A stretch of 64,000 bases of DNA from Paenibacillus glucanolyticus NBRC 15330 (GTDB taxonomy: Bacteria > Bacillota > Bacilli > Paenibacillales > Paenibacillaceae): positions 62,001 through 126,000 of the forward strand of contig NZ_BIMC01000015.1 in assembly GCF_004000885.1 (NCBI RefSeq). The letters are read 5' to 3'. The position numbers were made by a program, and so were the translations under genes. This document shows, piece after piece, positions 49,871 through 57,544 of the stretch. Position 1 is the first letter of the stretch; each line of letters opens with the position of its first letter. The notes under the pieces are model-generated. The model saw only the letters and a list, made by a program, of their open reading frames with translations. It did not search any database and was not told the DNA's origin.

Positions 49871-52105
49871 GTGGAGCAGTTATCATTATTTACAGAAGAA
49901 ATCATTAAGGCTAATCCTACAGCTACTTTTACAGGTACTATACCATCCATAAAACCTGCTGGTGAATCAATACGAAAGGTGATTGAGAATATTAAAGAAG
50001 CCTACTTGGATCCCAGTAATAGTAGACCTTGGGTTGTGACAACATCTTTTGGTAAAGACTCGACTTTGTTATGTGTCTGTACCTGGGTAGCGTTGTTAGA
50101 AACACCTCCTGAACATCGTACTAGAAGGATCTACTTCATAAGTTCTGACACGGGTTTAGAACATCCAAACTTAACACAATATGTCCGAAAGAGTATACGG
50201 TTGATGAATGAAAGTGCTAAGGAACAAGGTCTGGATTGCTTCGAGGCTGTATTAGTAGAGCCGGAAGCTAAGGAGAAATTTGCGAGGAAAGTAATAGGAC
50301 ACGGTCTAGTGCTACCAACTTCAAAAAGCCCTTTTCGCTGGTGTACAGATAGATGGAAGATTGCCCCTGCAGAGCGTTTTATTAAGCTTCTAGTAAAGCG
50401 ATTTGGTGAAGTATGCGTTATGACCGGTGTTCGTCATGCAGAATCCATTAAGCGCTCAAACTCGATCTCTAAGCATGGCATGAAAAATCAGTTTATATTT
50501 CCAAAAACGAAACCAGGGAAAGATAAATCGAGTGATCAAGAGAATCGCATTATTATTAAAAATCGATTTGAAAGTCATCCAATTGCCGACATCCGTGACA
50601 GTGATCTGTGGGATTACCTAATGCAATGGTCCAAATTTCCGTGGGGTGGAAGGTTTTATGAGATGTACTCTTTCTACTCAGACCAAGGAGAATGCCCGAT
50701 GCAAGTGCAAGAGATGAAATCGACCTGCGGGCAAAGTAGGAACGGGTGTACTCTTTGTATGATGATTCGCGATGATGGAATGCTTGAACATTTCAAATCA
50801 AACAATGAAGCATGGGCATTTCCTGTATCTGAGCTTAGAGCTTTGATACAAAGATCTATGTATGACGCTAGATTACGAGAGCCGATACGGAAGTCGAGAA
50901 TAAAACGTCTTGATACAATAAGCCCATTTACAGGGGAGAGATACGAAGCTCAAGAACAACTTGATATTTTCACTGTTCATGAAGAGAAAGAAGAATTTTC
51001 TTACGAACCAGTTTGTCTTGACGGGTTACCCGCATATCCGGATCTTGCCCTTGGGAGCTATTCCTTAGAAGCCCGAATTTTTTTGTTGAAAAATGTTCTT
51101 CATTATCAAGCTGAGGCAGAAATGGAATTTGTTACTCCGGATGATATAGAATACATAAAAAAAGTTTGGTCTGAAGAACTTGGATGGGACGGAGATGAGA
51201 CAGACATCCGACCTGAAAAGATCCAATACGAAGGAGCACTGGTATTAGATGCAGAGTATAGATTGAATCATACCGAGACAACCATTCCTAATCTTGTTGT
51301 TGATCCTAGGTACTACTTGGCAGAGGAAAGCGGAGTTTCCTTAGATGTAATTAAAAATCTTAATGTACTAAATCCTGATCCTAAAGCTGAACATCGTTTT
51401 ATCTATTATGTAACAATTGATTTTGGCGGCGGTGAGAAAGATATATGGAGTACATTTGAAAAGTCTAAACGTAAAACTGGTTATGCTGTTCCATACTATT
51501 GGCAACCAGTAACTGCATCATCCGGATCCTCGAACATTACGGATTACTGGAATAACGTCACTGTAATAGTGTGTAGACCTGAGATCTGTAACTTAGCCGA
51601 TGCACAACAATTTGTAGAATCTTATATTGCTGCCGGTGAAGATATTATTGAACCAGAAGTAACAAACTGGGAGCGTATATATTGGAGCATTATCAAAGAT
51701 AAAACAATTGAAGAGTCACGGAGATTTATTCTTAGATCAGGCAACCAACCAGGAGAGATTCCAGATTCTATAAAAAAATATGTTGGACTTATTGATGAAG
51801 AGATCACCATCGCTTCTTTAATTATGAAATCCTCAGTAAACACTGTTCTTTTTCGAATCGATCCGGAAGATGCTAGACGAGCTTGTGAAGCATCAACCTT
51901 ATGGAACAAGGTGGTCGGAATTAAGTTATCTGGATATGATAACGGCCAGACAGTCCGAGAGTTTATCATGACGAAAGGATTACATCCAAGAGTGCTGCCG
52001 GCACCTATTATGTATCTTTATAACCTTTCAGAGAAAGAACTGTTCTGGAATTATCAGATGAAGCTATATGGGGAAAACGATGTCATTGATATCTGGCATT
52101 GTTAA
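49871..52105 (+). CDS. DndC-like sulfurtransferase (PAPS reductase family)
   Basis: 744 aa from GTG 49871 (AAGGGAG upstream). A PP-loop ATPase motif SFGKDS lies at residues 59-64. SSDTGLEHPN, RWCTDRWKI (C158) and TGVRHAESIKRSNSISKHG follow the DndC order. Four cysteines, C275, C286, C293 and C296 (ECP, TCGQSRNGCTLC), match the Fe-S cluster ligands of DndC. DndC activates backbone oxygen with ATP and installs sulfur, making phosphorothioate DNA. The C-terminal 370 residues are extra and unfamiliar. No dndB, D or E gene and no desulfurase is visible. The group II intron fragment begins 5 nt after the stop. Confidence 0.75.
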   Translation: MEQLSLFTEEIIKANPTATFTGTIPSIKPAGESIRKVIENIKEAYLDPSNSRPWVVTTSFGKDSTLLCVCTWVALLETPPEHRTRRIYFISSDTGLEHPNLTQYVRKSIRLMNESAKEQGLDCFEAVLVEPEAKEKFARKVIGHGLVLPTSKSPFRWCTDRWKIAPAERFIKLLVKRFGEVCVMTGVRHAESIKRSNSISKHGMKNQFIFPKTKPGKDKSSDQENRIIIKNRFESHPIADIRDSDLWDYLMQWSKFPWGGRFYEMYSFYSDQGECPMQVQEMKSTCGQSRNGCTLCMMIRDDGMLEHFKSNNEAWAFPVSELRALIQRSMYDARLREPIRKSRIKRLDTISPFTGERYEAQEQLDIFTVHEEKEEFSYEPVCLDGLPAYPDLALGSYSLEARIFLLKNVLHYQAEAEMEFVTPDDIEYIKKVWSEELGWDGDETDIRPEKIQYEGALVLDAEYRLNHTETTIPNLVVDPRYYLAEESGVSLDVIKNLNVLNPDPKAEHRFIYYVTIDFGGGEKDIWSTFEKSKRKTGYAVPYYWQPVTASSGSSNITDYWNNVTVIVCRPEICNLADAQQFVESYIAAGEDIIEPEVTNWERIYWSIIKDKTIEESRRFILRSGNQPGEIPDSIKKYVGLIDEEITIASLIMKSSVNTVLFRIDPEDARRACEASTLWNKVVGIKLSGYDNGQTVREFIMTKGLHPRVLPAPIMYLYNLSEKELFWNYQMKLYGENDVIDIWHC

Positions 52106-52109
52106 ACAA

Positions 52110-52690
52110 GTGCGCCTATAAGGGCGATTAGGAATTCAGCCTTTGGCAAGGCTGCGGGAAAAGCTCATATTCATCATCCCGTCACCAATCACTTACTTGC
52201 TCGGGGAAACCAGAGCGGGGACTGTAGCATGTGATTAAAGGTATAAGCCGTCAAAACTACTCAGATGAAGCAGAATACCAAGGTGAAAAGTGTAAACGAG
52301 GATAAAGGCTGTATTGCTTGAATGATAGTTCGAGGGGATTTAACATCGTCCGTATCGAAACGTAGTTGAAACGGTATGTGGCATCTGAGAGTGGCATCTG
52401 AGACAGTGTCTGATTGTTTGGCACAGTCCTCACGAGCCGAGGCCTCCCAAGCCCAATAAGGGTTAAAGAACGAAAGTCATATCCGACATTACACAAGCTA
52501 TGTTCCTAATCGTACTAAATGGGGATTACCTAAGTGGGACGGCCATCTTTGGCTATGAGGGATAAACGCAACAGGGTTATGGCCTCTGAATATCCCATAT
52601 GGTAACGGAGTTCTAGTAGTAGTCGGAGCGTGGGAAAACCACAGTACACTTATACCGAGGGGTATAAGACACTAATAAAACAAAAAAGGA
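52110..52690 (+). mobile_element. 5' fragment of a group II intron
   Basis: The sequence begins GTGCGCC, the usual group II 5' end (GUGYG), and continues with conserved domain I sequence: GGGCGATTAGG, GCTGCGGGAAAAG, GTGATTAAAGGTATAAGCC, CAAGGTGAAAAGTG, CGAGGATAAAG, CGAAACGTAGTTGAAAC, AACGCAACAGGGTTATGG, GGTAACGGAGTTCTAGTAG. Domain IV would normally open the reverse transcriptase gene after about 52670, but no RT frame and no domain V (AGC triad, GAAA tetraloop) follow. The intron is truncated at about 52690 and could not splice alone. Confidence 0.8.
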
Positions 52691-52723
52691 TCGAGCGATA
52701 TGCCCAAACCTTTTCGGGGAAGA

Positions 52724-52888
52724 TTACTTACGGATTTCATTTCGGCTACCTGTTAGCTCGATGGCTTTGTAAGAACTAATACCTAGAATTGGATTCAGGA
52801 TGTTTTTGAGTAGATCAGTGTTAATTCGAAAACTCTTACCTGAGTGGGTGTAGCCTGAAAACAATACTTTTTGAGGCTCCATTTTCAT
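52724..52888 (-). CDS. Small hypothetical protein, 54 aa
   Basis: ATG 52888 has a minus-strand site AAAGGA 9 nt upstream. The product begins MKMEPQKVLFSGYTHSGKSF and ends LTGSRNEIRK. GYTHSGKSFR is a little like a P-loop (GxxxxGKS), but the protein is far too short to be an ATPase. It lies just past the broken edge of the intron and may itself be the N-terminal fragment of a larger gene cut by the same event. Confidence 0.45.
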   Translation of the reverse strand: MKMEPQKVLFSGYTHSGKSFRINTDLLKNILNPILGISSYKAIELTGSRNEIRK

Positions 52889-53131
52889 ATTCTCACATCC
52901 TTTAGTGGCCTTAATTCATTCTAACATAAATTAAGGAATATCAGTGATGGCGAAGGAGAACAGTTCATCTGGATTAATACAAAATTGGGAAGGAGCGAGA
53001 GGCTCTATGAGAAATCCAAGTGTAGTCAATGATCTTTAGATATTCACTAAATAGAGATCAGATGGTAATCTTGTCTTTTTAAAGATAATGGGCAATTTCC
53101 AAACCTATTCTGCAATTCGTTATAAATTGGC
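52889..53131. other. Intergenic region without identified genes
   Basis: No frame with a ribosome binding site. GAGCGAGAGGCTC (near 53007) is a small hairpin. Confidence 0.35.
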
Positions 53132-53282
53132 TTGAAATCAGGATTGGATTCTTCTATTATAGAGTTAGTTATATTTTTTGAAAGCCTCTTGCCATGCGGC
53201 ATAAAGAGGAATTTACTTGTTGAAATACGCCCTGTGGGTGACTCAAGCATACATTGCTTATGTCATTCGCAGGGCTTTTTTG
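53132..53282 (+). promoter_or_regulatory. Family 1 RNA leader of the sliding clamp gene
   Basis: TTGAAA (53132-53137), 17 bp, TATTAT (53155-53160). After 24 nt, 53185-53209 folds with outer stem CCTCT/AGAGG, inner stem GCC/GGC, loop ATGC and ATAA unpaired on the 3' side. The terminator pairs GCCCTG..TGAC..AAGCA with TGCTT..GTCA..CAGGGC, then TTTTTT. Confidence 0.85.
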
Positions 53283-53351
53283 CGTCCAAATTGGTGAAGT
53301 TAGCTGCACTAAATTTTATTTTGATGATTCTACTAATTAGGAGGAATGGAT

Positions 53352-54515
53352 ATGTTTAAGATTAAATCGAGTGTGATTCAAGCTGTTGTATCAGCCATGG
53401 CAAAGAGTGTAAAGGACTCAGGTATAGGTGATAGGAATGTATACATTAAGAATATCGGTAACGATATAGTATCCTTCTACTTCACTTCACTTGATCTTTC
53501 AGCTGAGAAACGAATTAGTGCTGAGGTTAAGGGGGATTTCTTTGCAGCGACGAGTATGAAGGAGCTTGCTATCAAGGTTGCAGCTTTGCCGAGTCAAGAA
53601 GAAATCGAAGTGAACTTTATCCGAAAAGGGAACGGACAGTTTCTGCAGTTGGTTTGGGGGAGTAACGGAAGACGAAGTGAGATGACGGTTACTGTCCTTA
53701 ATGAGGAAACAGAATTTCTAGAAGTCCCTCTGCCAGAAGAAAAGGTGCTCTGGGGTCCAAAGGTGTTATCTCATCTTGTAAACAAGTTTAAGGGTTTTAC
53801 TGTAAAATCATCAAGCAATGACGCTAGAAATTCACCTGTTCTCTCTGGAATCATGATATCTCAGAATACCTCAGGTCACTGCATTCTACGTGCGACTGAC
53901 CGTCATAACTCAGTCACTTTTATTTCAAGAGATTATAAGTGGCTAGAGAAGGATGTAATAATTGACACGTCTTATTTACATGGTATTTCTAATCTCATTC
54001 CTTCTGACTGTGAAGTGGAAGTTGGAATTAACGAGCAAGCGAGCTTGGTAATTTTTCAGACACCGGATACAACTTGTGTATGCCGAGTTCTGAACGGAAA
54101 ATATCCTGAGATCGATAAGATTTACGATCACAATGTAGAGTGTAAGTATATATTTGATCGTCCTGAGCTTATGGAGCTGTGTTCCAGGGTTTTGAAAATT
54201 GTTGATACAGGAGCAAAATTAGTGAAATTTGAGACGAGGAAAAATCTGGTATTTGCAGTTGTTCCAAATGTCTTGGAGCAGCAATTGGGAGCAACTGTTG
54301 AAGGGCTTAAATGGTCCTTTGCTGTGAATGCAGAAAAATTGCTTGAATGCGTAAAGTTTTTTGAGGCAGAGGATGAAATTACACTTTATATCAAAGATCC
54401 GGGCAATAAACCAATCACAATTGGTTCAGATGAGGAGCCTGACATCCAAATGGCAACTACTCCTTATAAGGTCAATGGAATTAATGCAGGTAATAAGTCC
54501 AAAGTGATGGTTTAA
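53352..54515 (+). CDS. DnaN-like DNA polymerase sliding clamp
   Basis: 387 aa from ATG 53352 (AGGAGG 7 nt upstream). It follows the three-domain beta clamp of DNA polymerase III. The second domain begins HLVNKFKGFTVKSSSNDARN and continues PVLSGIMI, LRATDRHNSVTF (family: R.VLSGI....  ATDG.RL) and LNGKYPEIDKI (G.YP....). The third domain is recognisable by FAVNAEKLLECVKFFEAEDE. Length is typical of DnaN (about 370). The first domain is diverged. A plasmid clamp could serve replication or recruit repair enzymes. Family 1 leader upstream. Confidence 0.82.
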   Translation: MFKIKSSVIQAVVSAMAKSVKDSGIGDRNVYIKNIGNDIVSFYFTSLDLSAEKRISAEVKGDFFAATSMKELAIKVAALPSQEEIEVNFIRKGNGQFLQLVWGSNGRRSEMTVTVLNEETEFLEVPLPEEKVLWGPKVLSHLVNKFKGFTVKSSSNDARNSPVLSGIMISQNTSGHCILRATDRHNSVTFISRDYKWLEKDVIIDTSYLHGISNLIPSDCEVEVGINEQASLVIFQTPDTTCVCRVLNGKYPEIDKIYDHNVECKYIFDRPELMELCSRVLKIVDTGAKLVKFETRKNLVFAVVPNVLEQQLGATVEGLKWSFAVNAEKLLECVKFFEAEDEITLYIKDPGNKPITIGSDEEPDIQMATTPYKVNGINAGNKSKVMV

Positions 54516-54525
54516 TTGTCATCGC

Positions 54526-54680
54526 TTGTCATCAGATTGTAGCGGTGGTAAAATGTATATATAAACAATGCTTAATTTGCCCTCCGTCAAGCGACTTATG
54601 AGGGTTCATTTTAACTAGTCATTCACCCCCAAAGGTGTATTTGTGTTTTTTTGACACATTTCCACTTTTGGGGGTTTTTT
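54526..54680 (+). promoter_or_regulatory. Family 1 RNA leader upstream of the LexA promoter
   Basis: TTGTCA (54526-54531), 17 bp, TAAAAT (54549-54554). After 25 nt, 54580-54604 folds with outer stem CCCTC/GAGGG, inner stem GTC/GAC, loop AAGC and TTAT unpaired. The terminator pairs ACCCCCAAA..GTGT with ACAC..TTTGGGGGT, then TTTTTT. Confidence 0.8.
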
Positions 54681-54753
54681 ATTTACGAATCTTTGAGATG
54701 CTCTTCTGTTCTAGCAGAGCATCTCTTTGTATTTAAAGCGGCCATTTCTTTTG

Positions 54754-54782
54754 TTGACTATAAGAACGTATGTTCTTATAAT
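54754..54782 (+). promoter_or_regulatory. SOS (LexA) promoter
   Basis: TTGACT (54754-54759), exactly 17 bp, TATAAT (54777-54782). Between them lies GAACGTATGTTC (54764-54775), a full match to the Bacillus LexA core GAAC-RNRY-GTTC, extended to a 22-bp palindrome TATAAGAACGT/ATGTTCTTATA-like. LexA bound here would block the promoter completely. Confidence 0.85.
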
Positions 54783-54819
54783 GAAAAAGAAGTGGACCTC
54801 AAATTGGGAGGTTTTACTA

Positions 54820-55071
54820 ATGAGTAGAGCGACATGGGTTAATGCAAAGTACGAATCGATGGATCATGGTTTAAGTGACCTTCAAAGACATTATTTATTA
54901 CAGGAATTGCGTATTAACCATTCCCGACCAACGAATTTGCTCCGCTCCATAGCAAAAGCTAGAGCGTTCAAGCAAAGAGTGTTATGGATATTCCAAGAAA
55001 TGATGGTCGTGGTAGGTCTATTCATGTCCATATTATTTGTGGCAGTATTGTTGATTATCTGGCAAATGTAG
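54820..55071 (+). CDS. SOS-controlled small membrane protein
   Basis: 83 aa from ATG 54820 after TTGGGAGG; a longer frame from 54727 would cross the promoter. The N-terminal 55 residues are soluble and basic (HGLSDLQRHYLLQELRIN, LRSIAKARAFKQRVL). One C-terminal membrane helix ends the protein (EMMVVVGLFMSILFVAVLLIIW). A tail-anchored small protein made on DNA damage recalls SOS cell-division inhibitors such as YneA in role, though not in sequence. The next gene starts 11 nt later. Confidence 0.65.
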   Translation: MSRATWVNAKYESMDHGLSDLQRHYLLQELRINHSRPTNLLRSIAKARAFKQRVLWIFQEMMVVVGLFMSILFVAVLLIIWQM

Positions 55072-55082
55072 GAGGACGACCA

Positions 55083-55886
55083 ATGGCTGTTCTGATTATA
55101 CTCGCGATCGTTGGAATTCCTGCAATTGTTGGATTTTGTAGTGGACTCACTACAAATAACATCACCGTTGACAGGAGTCCCAGCATGAATAGTAAAAATG
55201 ACAATCATCTAAATTTTGAAAGTGAGCATGAAATCAGCAGTTGGCCATCATTTACTCTTTCCCAACCAACATCAATAGATGAGGATGTTGTTATTGATCA
55301 ACAAGCTGAGTCGATTAAGCCAGAAGTTTCTTCACTCACACCTGAAGTTGAAACGGGTCTTATGAAATTGTTGGGAGAGATTGGTGCTGAGATGGATAAG
55401 GATGCTACTAGCACACCTCTTGAAGCATATGATGGTTCAGATGCGGCCGGATTCAAAATGAATACAGTTTCTATAGAGGATCATGATATTGATCGAATGT
55501 TAGAAACCTTACGTGACGCAGATGTTCCGCCTCCAATAGCAGACAATTTGATTGAATTTCCTGGTCAAAATTCCCCTTTACCTAAAAAAGAATACAGTGC
55601 GATTCGGAAGAGATATGGAGAAGTTTTCGCAGACCAAATCACAACAACTCCATCAATTGGAGCAACAAACAATGAAATAGATGTAATGATGGGAAGAGTT
55701 AGCTTCTCTGAGGATGGAACCATGTTCCTGACTTATAACAACGCCTCGATTCAAATTAGAGGTCTAGGTCTAACAGAAGAGTTAGAGGGAGAAGTGATCT
55801 TAGTTAATGGTTTTTTTATTGATGACAATGCATTTATGGTTGAAGAGATCGTTCAACTCAAAGAAACAAAGAAAGAAGTACTGTAG
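55083..55886 (+). CDS. Membrane-anchored acidic protein in the SOS operon
   Basis: 267 aa from ATG 55083 (GTAGGAGG 7 nt upstream). One N-terminal membrane helix (MAVLIILAIVGIPAIVGFCS), then about 160 residues of acidic low-complexity linker, and a C-terminal beta-rich domain (YGEVFADQI, GRVSFSEDGTMFLTYNN, ASIQIRGLGL). Second gene of the LexA-box operon. No recognised domain. Topology suggests an extracytoplasmic or cytoplasmic ligand domain on a flexible arm. Confidence 0.6.
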   Translation: MAVLIILAIVGIPAIVGFCSGLTTNNITVDRSPSMNSKNDNHLNFESEHEISSWPSFTLSQPTSIDEDVVIDQQAESIKPEVSSLTPEVETGLMKLLGEIGAEMDKDATSTPLEAYDGSDAAGFKMNTVSIEDHDIDRMLETLRDADVPPPIADNLIEFPGQNSPLPKKEYSAIRKRYGEVFADQITTTPSIGATNNEIDVMMGRVSFSEDGTMFLTYNNASIQIRGLGLTEELEGEVILVNGFFIDDNAFMVEEIVQLKETKKEVL

Positions 55887-55916
55887 TAAGTTGCAAGGGA
55901 ATTGTCGAAGTTCCCT

Positions 55917-55959
55917 CGCTTCTTTTAGCCTAATTGCGAAAATTAGGCTAAAAGAAGCG
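55917..55959 (+). terminator. Long perfect hairpin, terminator of the SOS operon
   Basis: CGCTTCTTTTAGCCTAATT pairs perfectly with AATTAGGCTAAAAGAAGCG (19 bp, loop GCGAA). There is no U run after it. Confidence 0.65.
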
Positions 55960-56058
55960 GATAAACAAGTCTTTCGCCTCATGTCCACCTAGTTATATTT
56001 TCCCATTTTATCTATCGACAAGTTGATGATTCTTGTAGTAAAATGACATCAAAGGGAA

Positions 56059-56082
56059 GAATGAACATTCAAATGAACATTC
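56059..56082. promoter_or_regulatory. Tandem operator-like repeats
   Basis: GAATGAACATTC (56059-56070) is an inverted repeat (GAATG-AA-CATTC), and AATGAACATTC repeats it at 56072-56082. They lie just downstream of a weak promoter (TCGACA near 56016, TAAAAT near 56040), a position suited to a repressor. Confidence 0.45.
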
Positions 56083-56148
56083 ATCAATCATCATGAGTTA
56101 CATAATATTATCAGAAATACGCAGTTTATCTTAAGAGGAGTTGAGCGA

Positions 56149-56544
56149 ATGTCTGCATACAAACATAGAAGAAGCGGAGACGAAATTTTGAACAATGATA
56201 AATTAATCGAGCAAATCCGGCTCTGTATGATTGGTGATTATAATCAAAAATTGTTCAATGATTTCCCTAATGGGAATGGCGAAATAGAGTACGACGTGCG
56301 TGGGGGTCAACTTCAAAAAAACATCCAGATCCGTAAGGTCAGTCTATTAGATGAAAATGTAACTAACGTTGTATTCTCTCGTAAAGGACTAGAATTGTTA
56401 CTCCGTAAAACTGAGGAGCGATTAAAAAAGTGGAAGCCACTTGATTACGCCACCATTAACTTGCAATTGTTTCTAGATGAAAATGGCGACATCGTGGACA
56501 TCACGATAACGGTACGAATCGAACAGCATTTCAAAAGATTCTAG
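56149..56544 (+). CDS. Hypothetical protein
   Basis: 131 aa after AAGAGGAGTTGAGCG. N-terminus basic (MSAYKHRRSGDEIL), then alpha/beta with RKVSLLDENVTNVVFSRKG and a C-terminal beta hairpin (DIVDITITVRIEQHFKRF). Promoter region carries tandem repeats. It stands just before the T4SS operon and could be a local regulator; nothing in the sequence proves it. Confidence 0.55.
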   Translation: MSAYKHRRSGDEILNNDKLIEQIRLCMIGDYNQKLFNDFPNGNGEIEYDVRGGQLQKNIQIRKVSLLDENVTNVVFSRKGLELLLRKTEERLKKWKPLDYATINLQLFLDENGDIVDITITVRIEQHFKRF

Positions 56545-56545
56545 C

Positions 56546-56680
56546 TTGACAAAAGATTGTGAAGCAAAGATAATTGTAGACAGGATACACTCCTGCTTTT
56601 TCCAAATATCATATTTTCGTAGAGCGGAAGCACCGCCTATTTTAGGTCAGCACTGACCTGAATTGGGCTGTGCTTTTTTT
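56546..56680 (+). promoter_or_regulatory. Family 2 RNA leader of the T4SS operon
   Basis: TTGACA (56546-56551), 17 bp, GATAAT (56569-56574). A first small hairpin CAGGA-TACAC-TCCTG (56581-56595), then GCGG-AAGCA-CCGC (56624-56636). AGCACCGCC pairs alternatively with GGGCTGTGCT, plus AGGTCAG/CTGACCT, to make the terminator ending in seven T (56680). The whole secretion operon therefore depends on readthrough. Confidence 0.8.
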
Positions 56681-56702
56681 GCGTTTTCGGAAAGGAGTGA
56701 TC

Positions 56703-56753
56703 GTGGGCTTTTTTGCAATAAGTATCAAAATAATCCCGAGGGGAGCATGGTAA
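56703..56753 (+). CDS. Possible 16-aa leader peptide overlapping the pilin start
   Basis: GTG 56703 is 5 nt after AAAGGAG. The frame encodes MGFFAISIKIIPRGAW and stops at TAA 56751-56753, overlapping the ATG of the pilin gene (56747). This would couple translation of the pilin to the leader peptide. Short frames occur by chance, so confidence is low. Confidence 0.35.
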   Translation: MGFFAISIKIIPRGAW

Positions 56754-57142
56754 GGGTGAAAAAAAAGGTTTTAGTTGTTTTGTTTTTCCTGACGCTTTGC
56801 ATGGCTGTGATAGCACCAATGAGTGCGTTTGCAGCTACAGGAGGCGCAGGTGATGTAAGCTGCTCGGATACATTCGGAAAAGGTACTGGAACGGCGGATC
56901 AAACGATCACAGATACATTGAAGTCTGTTATCAAAATCATCGGCGGTGCTGGCGGATTGTTATTCACACTGGCTGTCATGATTATTGCAATTATGATCAT
57001 TTTTGGTTCCATAAGTGCACAGAAACGAAGCACTTACTGGACAGCCCTGATAGGGTGTTTCTGTGGAGCCTTTGTTTTCTTTGGAGGCTATAAGTTCGCA
57101 GGAGCGATCGCGCAGCTTGCTCAGGGTGGAGCAGCCTGCTAA
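56747..57142 (+). CDS. virB2: TrbC/VirB2-like pilin subunit
   Basis: 131 aa from ATG 56747 (a GTG at 56756 is possible). A signal peptide (VKKKVLVVLFFLTLCMAVIA, cleavage after SAFA) gives a mature protein with two membrane helices: IIGGAGGLLFTLAVMIIAIM and LIGCFCGAFVFFGGYKFAGA, with a short polar loop (GSISAQKRS). This is the topology of VirB2/TrbC pilins. First gene of the T4SS operon: PrgI-like, TraC-like, VirB4, VirB6-like and hydrolase genes follow within short gaps. Confidence 0.72.
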   Translation: MVRVKKKVLVVLFFLTLCMAVIAPMSAFAATGGAGDVSCSDTFGKGTGTADQTITDTLKSVIKIIGGAGGLLFTLAVMIIAIMIIFGSISAQKRSTYWTALIGCFCGAFVFFGGYKFAGAIAQLAQGGAAC

Positions 57143-57205
57143 TTATTTGGCATTTCGGGTGGGGTTATAAGCCGCCCGAAATGTTTTTCTATGGGGGTGT
57201 AGTAA

Positions 57206-57517
57206 ATGGGTGAAATACTTGTGCCAATCGATATTACTCAAGAGGAGAAAAGCGTACTAGCGTTATTCTCACTGAGGCAATTTTTTCTTGTCGTTCCTGT
57301 AGGATTTCTAATGATTGCTTTCATTATGTGGGGGACCGTCCCATTTATAAGTGGACTAGCAGATTTCATTACTCGGATCATACTGTTTCTAATCGTGACA
57401 GGAATTGCAGTTTTGTTGGCTTATTTTAAGCTTGACAGATACGAGATGTATTTAAGCGATTATGTGAAAGTTAGATGGAAATTCGCCAAGTCACAAAAAA
57501 CGTATCAATCCTTGTAA
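57206..57517 (+). CDS. PrgI/VirB3-like inner membrane protein
   Basis: 103 aa. ILVPIDITQEEKSVLALFSLRQFF is the typical N-terminus of PrgI-family proteins (VP.DI..EEK..G.FSLRQ), followed by two membrane helices (VVPVGFLMIAFIMWG and ILFLIVTGIAVLLAYF) and a basic C-terminus. PrgI is the Gram-positive counterpart of VirB3, which docks the VirB4 ATPase at the membrane. Site GGGGGTG before ATG. Confidence 0.85.
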   Translation: MGEILVPIDITQEEKSVLALFSLRQFFLVVPVGFLMIAFIMWGTVPFISGLADFITRIILFLIVTGIAVLLAYFKLDRYEMYLSDYVKVRWKFAKSQKTYQSL

Positions 57518-57544
57518 ATAATGAAAGCGGTAGGGGGTTCATTG

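Noticed and set aside
52257-52496. Minus-strand frame within the intron
   Set aside because: It is antisense to conserved group II intron sequence and has no ribosome binding site.
52724-52888. P-loop ATPase from GYTHSGKSF
   Set aside because: The protein is 54 aa and the spacing is not a real Walker A within a nucleotide-binding fold.
46946-54604. CRISPR-like repeats
   Set aside because: The recurring leader elements are kilobases apart, differ in stem sequence and lack spacers; no array is present.
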